64,000 nt of DNA. Origin: Amycolatopsis jejuensis (lineage in GTDB: Bacteria > Actinomycetota > Actinomycetes > Mycobacteriales > Pseudonocardiaceae). The number at the start of each line of letters is the position of its first letter. Position 1 is the stretch's first letter. The stretch spans positions 124,001-188,000 of the forward strand of contig NZ_JNYZ01000007.1 in NCBI RefSeq assembly GCF_000717335.1. The letters run 5' to 3'. This document shows, one piece after another, positions 34,114 through 42,575 of this stretch. The position numbers and the translations under genes were made by a program. Under the pieces are notes generated by a model that saw nothing but the letters and a program-made list of their open reading frames with translations, searched no databases and was not told where the DNA came from.

Positions 34114-34757
34114 CCGCCTACGACGACATCTTCGACGACGCTTCGGCCCTGCCCGAGCGCCAGCAGCACATCCTCGCCACCATCCGGGACTGGGCGGGCC
34201 GCCACGGGTACTCGCCGAGCACCCGCGAGATCGGCGAAGCGGTGGGACTGCGGTCGACGTCGTCGGTGTCGAAGCACCTCGCCGCGCTGGAGGACAAGGG
34301 GTTCCTGCGCCGCAGCCCGTCCGTTTCGCGGCCGATCGACGTGCGCGCGTTCCTCGGCGACACGCCCGCGCGCGACGACGGCGACTCCGTGCCTGTTCCG
34401 GTGGTCGGCGACATCGCGGCGGGTACGCCGATTTCCGCGCAGGAGCACGTCGACGACGTGATGCAGCTGCCGCGCGGGCTCACCGGCCGCGGCACTGTCT
34501 TCGGGCTCCGCGTGCGCGGCGATTCGATGATCGACGCGGCGATCTGCGACGGCGACATCGTGGTGGTCAAGCAGCAGCCCGAGGCACATTCGGGCCAGAT
34601 CGTGGCCGCGATGATCGACGAGGAAGCCACTGTGAAGGTGTACCGCCGCCGCGACGGGCACGTGTACCTCGAGCCGCGCAACCCGGCCTACGACGTGATC
34701 GACGGCGACCGGGCCGTGGTGCTCGGTGTGGTCGTCTCGGTGCTGCGCAGCGTCTGA
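34110..34757 (+). CDS. lexA: LexA family repressor (S24 autoprotease)
   Basis: 215-residue LexA-type protein. N-terminal wHTH at about residues 15-80 (PERQQHILATIRDWAGRHGY, STREIGEAVG). C-terminal S24 domain: self-cleavage site Ala104-Gly105 in VVGDIAAGTPI, catalytic Ser139 (RGDSMID) and Lys176 (ATVKVYRR). So it can cut itself when RecA is activated. The HTH is rather diverged from the mycobacterial LexA, and the gene is not next to nrdR or recA-like genes, so it may be a paralogue with its own targets. TACGAT (34098-34103) lies 6 nt before the GTG, a leaderless promoter inside the marR end. A 13-bp stem terminator overlaps its stop. Confidence 0.85.
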   Translation: MTAYDDIFDDASALPERQQHILATIRDWAGRHGYSPSTREIGEAVGLRSTSSVSKHLAALEDKGFLRRSPSVSRPIDVRAFLGDTPARDDGDSVPVPVVGDIAAGTPISAQEHVDDVMQLPRGLTGRGTVFGLRVRGDSMIDAAICDGDIVVVKQQPEAHSGQIVAAMIDEEATVKVYRRRDGHVYLEPRNPAYDVIDGDRAVVLGVVVSVLRSV

Positions 34758-34770
34758 GCAGCACCGAGAC
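34734..34770. terminator. Bidirectional terminator between lexA and Bcr/CflA gene
   Basis: GTCTCGGTGCTGC (34734-34746) and GCAGCACCGAGAC (34758-34770) are a perfect 13-bp stem with an 11-nt loop. It includes the lexA stop codon and ends 6 nt before the stop of the convergent exporter gene. Confidence 0.85.
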
Positions 34771-34776
34771 GAGCGG

Positions 34777-36036
34777 TCAGTCGACCGGTACCGGCACCCG
34801 GGTCTCCACCGGTCCGGCCACCGTTTCGCGACCCTGCCACGGCCGCGCGACCAGCCACAACACCAGCCCGGACACCACCAGTCCGCCGAACATCACCGTG
34901 GCCATCGCGGCCGCGTTGTTGCCCAGCAGGCCGACCACCGGCGAAACCGCCGCGCCGACCCCGAACTGCACGGCACCCAGCAGCGACGCCGCGGTACCCG
35001 CGTTGTCGCCGTGCGCGTCGAGGGCGACCGCCGGTGCGTTCGGCAGGATCAGCCCGGCGAAGAACAGCACCACCCACACCGGCACCGCCACGCCGAACAT
35101 CCCGCCGAACCCGGTCAGCGCGGTCACCAGCAGCACCCCGGCCGAAGCCGCCGCCAGTACGCTCGCCACCAGCAGCACCTGGTGCGGTTCGTACCGGTTC
35201 ATCAGCCGCGCGTTGACCTGCGTTGCCGCGATCAGCCACACCGCGCTCGCACCGAACATCAGGCCGAACTGCTGCTGGTCCAGCCCGTACTGCTGCTGGA
35301 ACACGAACGACCCGCCGCTGACGAACGCGAACAGCCCGGCCATCGCGAGCCCGGCCACCAGCACCAGCCCGAGGAACGACCGGTCGGTGAACAGGCTCCG
35401 GTACGACCGCACGGTCGCCCGGAACTTGAACGGCTGACGCCGCGCCGGCGGCAGCGTCTCCGGCAGCGCCAGCGCCGCCGCGACCGCGCTCGCCAGGCCG
35501 ATCACCGCGAGCACCACGAAGACCCCGCGCCATTCCGTCCACGCCAGCAGCGCGCTGCCGAGCGTGGGGGCGAGCACCGGGGACACCCCCATCACGAGGA
35601 TGAGCTTCGAAAGCAGCTTGGCCGCACCGCGGTCGGTGTAAAGGTCACGCACCACGGCCAGCGCCAGCACGGCCCCCGCCGACGCACCCAGCCCCTGCAC
35701 CACGCGCGCCGCGCTCAGCAGTTCGACGGTGGGTGCGACGAGGCACAGCAGCGACGCCAGCACGTGGATCAAGCTGCCCGCGATGAGCGGGATCCGCCGC
35801 CCGACCGCGTCCGAAAGCGGCCCGGCCACCAGCTGGCCGAGCCCGAGACCCAGCACCGTGCCGGTGAGGGTGAGCTGGATGGTCGACTCCGTCGTCGACA
35901 GTTCACGGGTGATGTCCGGCAGCGCCGGCAGATACATGTCGATGGACAGTGGCCCCAGTGCCACCAGAACTCCCAGGACCAGCACCAAACCCAGCTGGCC
36001 GCCGGCTCTCGGTGCTGCTTCGCGTGTTCCGTTCAC
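34777..36036 (-). CDS. Bcr/CflA family multidrug exporter (MFS, 12 TM)
   Basis: 419-residue proton-driven exporter of the Bcr/CflA branch of drug:H+ antiporters. The start of helix 1 is typical (ALGPLSIDMYLPALPDITRE), followed by LVAGPLSDAVGRRIPLIAG (MFS motif A) and ARVVQGLGASAGAVLALAVV with the following RDLYTD, which are hallmark elements. Likely cargo: chloramphenicol-like drugs, bicyclomycin or cysteine. GTG start follows AAGGGGAG by 5 nt. It converges on lexA. Confidence 0.9.
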   Translation of the reverse strand: MNGTREAAPRAGGQLGLVLVLGVLVALGPLSIDMYLPALPDITRELSTTESTIQLTLTGTVLGLGLGQLVAGPLSDAVGRRIPLIAGSLIHVLASLLCLVAPTVELLSAARVVQGLGASAGAVLALAVVRDLYTDRGAAKLLSKLILVMGVSPVLAPTLGSALLAWTEWRGVFVVLAVIGLASAVAAALALPETLPPARRQPFKFRATVRSYRSLFTDRSFLGLVLVAGLAMAGLFAFVSGGSFVFQQQYGLDQQQFGLMFGASAVWLIAATQVNARLMNRYEPHQVLLVASVLAAASAGVLLVTALTGFGGMFGVAVPVWVVLFFAGLILPNAPAVALDAHGDNAGTAASLLGAVQFGVGAAVSPVVGLLGNNAAAMATVMFGGLVVSGLVLWLVARPWQGRETVAGPVETRVPVPVD

Positions 36037-36092
36037 GCCACTCCCCTTCTCGTGCGCACAGTGAGCACACAGAGCAGTGACGACGCAGCGGC

Positions 36093-36112
36093 CCGGTTCA
36101 TTCCGGAACCGG
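36093..36112. terminator. Stem-loop between exporter start and GH92 relic
   Basis: CCGGTTC and GAACCGG form a perfect 7-bp stem with a 6-nt loop. It lies 37 nt after the end of the GH92 relic (minus strand) and 57 nt before the exporter start, so it could end the GH92 transcript. Confidence 0.45.
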
Positions 36113-36148
36113 CGAACAGATCACACCGTGGGAATTCGCCTTGACAAT

Positions 36149-38644
36149 TCAGCCGAGGCCGAGAGCGAACACGTGCAGGTCCGGATCAGCAGGCAAGGTG
36201 ATCGTCGCAACCTTCTTGCCTGCCGCGATTTCGAGCGGTGCCGTCGCGTAGACCGACGCCGAAGGACCTGCAGCTCCAGGTTGATTTCGGTACACCGTGC
36301 GGGCGACGAGCGTGTTGCCGAACACCGGATCGTTGCCCCCGCCGGGGAGGATCCAGTCCCCGAACGAAAGATCTGCGGTGGCGGTGGTGCCGTCGGTGAA
36401 GGTGACGGTCGCGGTGCCCCGGTGGTCGCCATTGGTGGCCGCACCGATGAAGGACAGCTTCCCTGCTGAAGCTCCACCTAGATCGAGCTTCTGCCCCGCG
36501 GCCGCCACGTTGTCCGGGCGCGCGGCCGGTGCCGCGGGCCAGACGAAGGTCGTGCCCGGTCGCCCCCGGCGCGAGACCGGCGTCGGACAGGGCATTCCGC
36601 GAGTAGCTGTTGCCCGCGCCGTCGATGTTCGCCGTACCGCCGTCGCCGCCGTCGCCGTCGTCGGAGATGCCGACGTTGCCGAAGGTGTCGGCGAGGCTGC
36701 CCTTCGGCGCGACCAGCACGATCATCGACGACGAAACCTGATGACCCGCCCCGCGCAAGGTCACCGGCACCTGGCGGTAACCCGCGGGCGTTCCGGCCGC
36801 GACAGCCACGGTGAGATCGGCTTTGCCACTGCCGGTCCGGCTGATCGGACAGCGTGAAGTCCAGCCGGCCGCCGTCACGGGCGATGTTCTGCGGCAGCCA
36901 CGTCTGGTCCCAGCGATGGCCGTTCAAGGTCAGACCGTGCACGTACGGCGTGGTCGCCGACGCGCCTGGCGCGCGGAGGTCGAGCGTGCGCCCGCCCGGC
37001 AGCGTGAGCATCGCGAGGTCCGGGGTGCCCGGGGTCGACGGGGTAAATGCCCAGCGCGGCCCAGACGTACCACGAGGACTGCGCGCCGAGATCGTCGTTG
37101 CCGGGTTCGCCGTCGGGGGCCGCGCTGAAGAGCGTGGTGGCGATGTGGCGGACGACTTCCTGCGTCTTCCACGGCTGCCCGGCGTAGTTGTCCAGCCACG
37201 GCACGCCGAAGTCCGGCTCGTTGCCCGCCCACATGTACGGCTCGTTGGGTCCGACGTTCAGCTTCCGGAAGAACGTGTCGAGCCGTCCGGCCACCGCGGC
37301 CGGGCCACCCATCGCGGTGACCAGCCCGGCCGGGTTCTGCGGCACCAGCCAGGTGTACTGCGCGGCGTTGCCCTCGCCGAAACCGTCCTGGCCGAACTTG
37401 CCGGGCGCGGGCGGGCGGTACGCGGGGCCGTCGGGGAACCGGCCGTCCTGGCCGCGCGGCTGTGATCGATGCGCCGACGCGCGCGTGGTCGCCCCGGGAA
37501 GCGTCGTTGTTCGGCAGGTAACCGCGGGCGAGGTAGTCCGCGATGCCGCGGCGTTCCTGGTACGCGCCAGGGGTTTGGTCGACCGCCGTTGGCCATAACA
37601 GCATGCCGTGCAAGGGCGCGAGCGAACGGTAGGTGTCCCAGTCGGAGAAGTCGGCGTACTGCGGGTGCCCGGGCGGAAGGGCGCGGACCTGGTTGTCGAA
37701 GCCGAGGTAACGCCCGTTGACGTCGTTGAACGTGTTGGGGTGCATCAGGCTGTGGTACAGCGCGGTGTAGAACGTCTTGAGCTGCGCGGGATCCTTGCCT
37801 GCCACGCGAATCCGGCCGAGCGCGGAGCTCCATGCGTCCCGCGTGGACTTGCGGACCGCGCCGAAGTCCCAGCCCGGCACCTCGGCCGCCATGTTCGCCC
37901 GGCGCCGTCGACGTCCACATAGGACATCGACACCTTCGCCTGCACCGTGCCGGTGTCGCCGAAAGCCAGGTATGCACCGGCTTGCGGCGAATCGACCTGG
38001 TCACTGCCCGCCTGGATCGTGTTCCCGTCCCACGTGCCGTGCGCGGTGAAGGGACGGTCGAAGGTGATGTCGTAGTAGGCGGTGTACCTGTTGCCTTTTC
38101 CGCAGAAGTTCCCGCTGGTGGCCGAGCCGCTGACCGCGCGGTCGCCGGTGATCCGCAGCCCGGCCGCGGATTTCCCGGCGAGGCTCGCGCCACCTTTCAC
38201 CAGCACCTGGGCGTTCGCCCCGGACGGGAAGGTGAACGCGGCGATCCCGGTCCGCGTGGTCATGGTGAGTTCGGTGCGCACTCCGGAATCGGGGAATGTC
38301 ACGGCGTAGTAGCCGGGTTCGGCCTGCTCGCCGTCGTGGGTGAATCGTTCGACGCGGTCCCACGGTTTCGCGCCGACGTCACCGGCAGGATCGGCACGTT
38401 GCCGAACGCATGGCAGCCCACCGACGCGTGGTCGAGGCTGAAGTCGCGGATCTTGTCGCCATCCCGAACGGTGCGGCCGGACCGGGGAAGTTGTTGATCT
38501 CCCCTACCGACGAGCCGCCGCGCCCGGTCCCGGCGAGCGGATCAGCGTACGCCGCGGGATCGTTCACGAGCGGTGTTTGCGGCGCCGCCGCGGCGAGACT
38601 GCTCGCCCCGATCATCGCGGCCGTCACCATTGCTGCCAACCGCA
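36149..38644 (-). pseudogene. Secreted GH92 alpha-1,2-mannosidase, many frameshifts and deletions
   Basis: Minus-strand relic of a GH92 exo-alpha-mannosidase (family needs Ca2+; acts outside the cell on mannans/N-glycans). From GTG 38644 (GGGAGG upstream) it shows a signal peptide, GEINNFPGPAAPFGM, FSLDHASVGCHAFGNVPILP, VKVSMSYVDVDGA-like, [76 protein letters not shown] and a C-terminal beta-sandwich repeat. These blocks lie in different frames; shifts fall near 38460, 38380, 37902, 37470, 37030, 36860 and 36600. At 37902 one base is missing. Parts are also lost, for example between DWDTYRS and [11 protein letters not shown], so it is not only sequencing error. Total 2.5 kb against about 3.2 kb when intact. 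Confidence 0.85.
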
Positions 38645-38775
38645 CCGGTGCCTCCCTGGACCCGTCCGCTTGGTTTCCGACCTTTTCCGGGCGGCGGCCG
38701 TCAAGGTCAACCTGATGACACGGACTTGGCCGGTTTCGCGGCAAATCGGGCGCGGACGGGCTACCGTCGAGAGGT

Positions 38776-39084
38776 ATGACCGAACCTGCCATCGGCGACG
38801 TCGAGGGCCGCGACGCCGGCTCCCCCGTTTCCGTGATCCGCGAGTACACCACCGTCGCCGGCACCGGACCGCGGCTGCACCAGCATCCGTACCCCGAGAC
38901 TTTCGTGATCCAGCGCGGCCGTGCGCTGTTCACCATCGGCGCCGAACAACGCGAAGGCGTCGCCGGGGAGGTGCTGGTCGCGCCCGCGAACACGCCGCAC
39001 AAGTTCGTTTCCCTCGGCCCGGAACCGTATGAAGCCGTGCACATCCACCACAACGACCGGTTCGTCACCGAGTGGCTGGAGTGA
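38776..39084 (+). CDS. Cupin domain protein
   Basis: 102-residue single-domain cupin. Motif 1 is RLHQHPYPETFVIQRGRALF (two His and a Glu as metal ligands) and motif 2 lies at VLVAPANTPHKFVSLG (third His). Such small cupins bind Fe, Mn or Zn and act as isomerases, dioxygenases or binding proteins; role unknown. TACCGT (38762-38767) is 8 nt before the ATG, and GAGAGG lies between, so either leaderless or short-leader start. It is divergent from the GH92 relic. Confidence 0.85.
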   Translation: MTEPAIGDVEGRDAGSPVSVIREYTTVAGTGPRLHQHPYPETFVIQRGRALFTIGAEQREGVAGEVLVAPANTPHKFVSLGPEPYEAVHIHHNDRFVTEWLE

Positions 39085-39133
39085 CGGCATCTCGTGGTTG
39101 TCGCGAGCGCGCCGTCCGTGATTGAGTGGGCTG

Positions 39134-39946
39134 ATGGCGGGGAAGACGTTCCGGTTCGGGGTGGTCGCGACAGCACAGGATGGCGGGGAGAAATGGCGCG
39201 ACACCGCTCGCCGCGCCGAAGATCTCGGCTATTCCACCTTGCTGTCGCCGGACAATCTGCACCTGCCCACGCCCACCGCGGCACTGGCGGCCGCGGCGGC
39301 GGTGACGACTGAGCTGCGCGTCGGGTCGTTCGTGCTGGCCAGCCCGTTGCGCACGCCGCGCGCGGCGGCGTGGGAGGCGCACAGCCTCAGCGTGGTCACG
39401 GACGGGCGGTTCGAGCTGGGCCTCGGCACCGGCCTGCCGTCGATGCGCGAAGCCGCCGCCGAGCTGGGTCTGCCGTACGGCACCGGGGCCGAGCGGCTGG
39501 CGCAGGTGTCCGACACGATCTCGCACGTCCGCCGCCTCGACGGAGACGTGCACACGCCGGTGATGGTCGCCGCCGGTGGGCCGAAAGCGCGCCGGATGGC
39601 GGGGGAACGCGCGGACATCGTCACGCTCGCGGGCAGCGTGCTCACCAGTCGCGCGGACACTGCGAACCACGTCGCCGAAGTCCGTGCCGCGGGCCGGGAG
39701 GTGGAGCTGGCGATGAACATTTTCGTGGTCGGCGACGAGGTCCCGCCGTGGATCCGCGGGTTCGTCGGAGCCGACGCGGAGACGCTCATCGCGCACGATT
39801 CGCTCACCATCCTGCGCGGCGGCCCGGCCGCGATGGCCGACGAGCTGCAGCGACGGCGGGAGGATCTCGGCGTGTCGTACTTCAGCGTCAACGGCGCGTT
39901 TCTCGACGCGTTCGCCCCGGTGATCGACCGGTTGAGCGGACGATGA
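39134..39946 (+). CDS. LLM class F420-dependent oxidoreductase
   Basis: 270-residue luciferase-like TIM-barrel protein, near the short F420-dependent subfamily (about 280-300 residues). Seen: FRFGVVATAQDGGEKWRDTA at the start, GYSTLLSPDNL, LRVGSFVLASPLRTPRAAAW, FELGLGTGLP, and PVMVAAGGPKARRMAGERAD. Mycobacterial relatives use coenzyme F420 to reduce or oxidise unknown compounds. ATG 39134 chosen; TTG 39122 in frame is less likely. It lies 49 nt after the cupin gene and 46 nt before a quinone reductase, all in one direction, suggesting a redox gene group. Confidence 0.85.
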   Translation: MAGKTFRFGVVATAQDGGEKWRDTARRAEDLGYSTLLSPDNLHLPTPTAALAAAAAVTTELRVGSFVLASPLRTPRAAAWEAHSLSVVTDGRFELGLGTGLPSMREAAAELGLPYGTGAERLAQVSDTISHVRRLDGDVHTPVMVAAGGPKARRMAGERADIVTLAGSVLTSRADTANHVAEVRAAGREVELAMNIFVVGDEVPPWIRGFVGADAETLIAHDSLTILRGGPAAMADELQRRREDLGVSYFSVNGAFLDAFAPVIDRLSGR

Positions 39947-39992
39947 CGCGGCGCCGGGAATAGCCGCGCCCCCGCGGGGGATTGCACCGGGT

Positions 39993-41030
39993 ATGAAAGC
40001 TGTGACCTACCACCGCCATGGCGGGCCGGAAGTGCTGACCGTGTCGGACCTGCCCGTACCGGAACCGGGCGCGGGTGAGGTGCGGGTGCGGATCGTGGTG
40101 TCCGCGGTGAACCCGACCGACTGGAAATCCCGCTCCGGCCGTCTCGCGCCGTCCGCCGGGGAAGGCGAGCTGCAGGTACCCAACCAGGACGGTGCGGGTG
40201 TCGTCGACGCCGTCGGGTCCGGGGTGGACGGATTCGCCGTCGGGGACCGGGTGTGGGTGCTGCTGGCGGCGGCGTGGAAGCCGGAGTCCGGGACCGCGCA
40301 GGAGTACGTGGTGCTTCCGGCGGACCGGCTGGTCACCCTGCCCGCGGGAGCCGGTTTCGACGAGGGGGCGGCGTTCGCGGTCCCGGCGCTCACCGCACAT
40401 CGCGCGCTCACCGTCGCCGAGGACGGGCCACAACGCCTGGCAGCGGATGCGTTGTCCGGCAAGACGGTACTGGTCAGCGGCGGCGCAGGCGCAGTCGGGA
40501 ACGCGACGATCCAGCTCGCCCGGTGGGCCGGGGCGACGGTGATCGCCACAGTGAGCACGGAGGAGAAGGCCGCGCTCGCACGCGCGGCGGGCGCACAGCA
40601 CGTCGTGCGGTACACCTCGGAGGACGTTGCCGCTGCGGTGCGGAAGATCGCGCCGGACGGCGTCGACTTGATCGTGGAGGTCGCTGCCGGGGTGAATGCC
40701 GCACTGCATCCGGAAGTGCTGCGACCACGCGGCACGGTCGCGGTGTACGGCGACGACGGCGGAACGGGCTCCGTGACCGTCGACTTCGGACGGAACCTGT
40801 GGCTCAACTCCCGGTACCAATTCCTGGTGCTCTATACGGTCGGCTGGGACAAACTCCGGGACGGCGCTTCGGATGTGACCGCCGCCCTGCGGGACGGCGC
40901 ACTCCAGCTCGGCCCGGACCACGGCCTGCCGGTACACCGCTTCCCACTCACCGAGACGGCTCGCGCGCATGCCGCATCGGAGCACGGCATCACCGGAAAG
41001 GTGCTGATCGACGTCACCCCGGCTTCGTGA
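39993..41030 (+). CDS. NADPH:quinone reductase (MDR family)
   Basis: 345-residue zinc-free medium-chain reductase. N-terminal GroES-like domain: MKAVTYHRHGGPEVLTVSDL; the coenzyme domain has VLVSGGAGAVGNATIQLARW (AxxGxxG Rossmann) and a C-terminal VKLD-like end, GKVLIDVTPAS. Reduces quinones or alpha,beta-unsaturated carbonyls with NADPH. Its last ten codons form the first unit of a 3 x 40 bp tandem array that also contains the end of the convergent gene at 41094. Confidence 0.9.
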   Translation: MKAVTYHRHGGPEVLTVSDLPVPEPGAGEVRVRIVVSAVNPTDWKSRSGRLAPSAGEGELQVPNQDGAGVVDAVGSGVDGFAVGDRVWVLLAAAWKPESGTAQEYVVLPADRLVTLPAGAGFDEGAAFAVPALTAHRALTVAEDGPQRLAADALSGKTVLVSGGAGAVGNATIQLARWAGATVIATVSTEEKAALARAAGAQHVVRYTSEDVAAAVRKIAPDGVDLIVEVAAGVNAALHPEVLRPRGTVAVYGDDGGTGSVTVDFGRNLWLNSRYQFLVLYTVGWDKLRDGASDVTAALRDGALQLGPDHGLPVHRFPLTETARAHAASEHGITGKVLIDVTPAS

Positions 41031-41120
41031 TCGCGGCGAGGTGCTGATCGACATCACCCCGGCTTCGCGATAGCGGCAAGATGCTGATCGACATCACCCC
41101 GGCCTCGCGATCGCGGCAAG
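41001..41120. repeat. Three perfect-period 40-bp tandem copies at two gene ends
   Basis: Units start at 41001, 41041 and 41081 with TGCTGATCGAC as a shared word and differ at only a few positions. Unit 1 encodes the end of the quinone reductase (plus strand); unit 3 encodes the end of the dehydrogenase (minus strand, stop at 41094). So the junction between two convergent genes was duplicated twice. Confidence 0.9.
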
Positions 41121-41933
41121 CAATGCGTCGACGGTGACGTCCGGATCGTCGCGGTAATCCTGCCACCGCGCGAACATCTCCTGCACGGCGGTGACCAGCT
41201 CGGGCGCGAGACCGGCGGCGGAGCAGGCGTCGGCGATCTCCGCCATCTCGCCTTCCCACCGCCACGCACGCTGCCCCGCGGACGTGAGCTGTCCGGGCGC
41301 GCCCAACGGCGTGTCCGGCAGCTCGGCCCCGGCCAGCTCCCGCAGGTCCGCGTCGACGCCGTGGCGCGCGGCAAGCGCGTACGACTGCGCCGCGAGGGCG
41401 TACGTGAGCTTGTTGTACGCCGCGAACGCCACCTTCAACGCCGACGCGCGACCTACCGGCCCATCGAGCGCGACCACCCGCAGCGGACCGCCGTCGAACA
41501 ACGCCGCGACCTCCCGGACGGCGTCCTCCGGCCCGGACAGGTACAGCCGCGTGGTACCCGCCGTCCGCGGCGGCGGCCCGACGATCCCGCCGTCGACCAC
41601 GGTCACCCCCGGCCGGACCACCTCACCAAGCCGCACGGCACGTTCCGGGCTGATGGCGTTGGCGTCGAGGTAGATCCCGCGGAACTCCGTTTCCGCCACC
41701 CGCGCCGCAAGTTCCTGCGCGACGGAGGGAGGGCAGATGCTGAGGACGGCGCGGCAGTCCCGCAATGCGGCGAAATCCGGTACCTCGATGAGCCCGGCCT
41801 CGTGTGCCCGCTGCCGCGTCGCGGACCCGCGCCCGTCGGACACCCACCACCCAGGCGCACCGGTGACCGCCCTGCCCACCGCAGCACCCATGGCCCCGGG
41901 ATGCAGGACGGCGATCGGGCTTTTGTCATTCAC
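41094..41933 (-). CDS. NAD(P)-dependent dehydrogenase, beta-hydroxyacid/imine-reductase-like
   Basis: 279-residue protein of the 6-phosphogluconate/3-hydroxyisobutyrate dehydrogenase superfamily. Rossmann start: IAVLHPGAMGAAVGRAVTGA (GxGxMG-like). The helical C-terminal domain has VGRASALKVAFAAYNKLTYA, where family members carry the catalytic Lys (here in the ALK segment), and DUF1932-like features (LGAPGQLTSAGQRAWRW). GTG 41933 is used since TACAGT lies 8 nt before it on the minus strand; the open frame to 42233 upstream is only repeat translation. The last codons are in the 40-bp array. Confidence 0.82.
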   Translation of the reverse strand: MNDKSPIAVLHPGAMGAAVGRAVTGAPGWWVSDGRGSATRQRAHEAGLIEVPDFAALRDCRAVLSICPPSVAQELAARVAETEFRGIYLDANAISPERAVRLGEVVRPGVTVVDGGIVGPPPRTAGTTRLYLSGPEDAVREVAALFDGGPLRVVALDGPVGRASALKVAFAAYNKLTYALAAQSYALAARHGVDADLRELAGAELPDTPLGAPGQLTSAGQRAWRWEGEMAEIADACSAAGLAPELVTAVQEMFARWQDYRDDPDVTVDALLAAIARPG

Positions 41934-41949
41934 GGGCTCCCACTGTAGT

Positions 41950-42575
41950 CGGGGGTTGGACGCCAGCTGTGGGGTTTGTGCTGCCTCCTCGGTTGATACT
42001 GCTGTCCGGTTCTGCATCGGTTTTGGGGTGGATAGCTGCCTTGGGCTGGGCAGCTGCTTTGGGTTGGATAGCTGCCTTGGGCTTGGCTCCGGCCCTGTGT
42101 TGGATGCCAGCCGTGGGATCGACGCGAGCACTGGGGTCAAGATCAGCTCGCGGTCCGGCACCGGCCTCGGATTGGACACCGCCGCCGGACTCGGCACCAG
42201 CCTCGGGTCCGGCGGCAGCTCCGGGCTCAGCACCAGCCGTCAGTCCGGCACCAATCCCGGGTTCGACGCCGCCTCTAGGATCGGCACCGGCTCGCGGCCC
42301 GGCATCAACTCCGGGTTCCACTCCGCTCCCGGGCCCACCACCAGCCCCGGATCCGGCGCCAGCTCCGAGCGCGACACCAACCCCAGGTTCCACACCGCCT
42401 CCGGACCGAGCACCAACCCCGGGTTCCACTCCGCTCCCGAGCACGTCACCCACCCCGGGTTCGACGCCAACCCTCAGCCCGGCACCATCCCCACTCCGGC
42501 ACCAACCCCAGGCCCAGGCCCAGGCCCGCCACCACCACCGGATCCCACCCCAGCCCCAGGTTCCACCCCGGTCAA
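41950..42575. repeat. GC-rich minisatellite region (9/18-bp periodicity)
   Basis: About 620 bp of degenerate repeats with words such as GGGTTCCACTCCGCTCCCG. All frames stay open: one strand reads Pro/Ser/Thr-rich, the other Gly/Val/Glu/Ala-rich (GVEPGVGA hexapeptide-like units). It lies between the dehydrogenase at 41933 and the SDR gene, which reads into it for its last about 33 codons. Confidence 0.8.

Noticed and set aside
41934..42233. Pro/Ser-rich N-terminal extension of the dehydrogenase at 41094
   Set aside because: It is a translation of the minisatellite; the -10 and ribosome binding site support GTG 41933.
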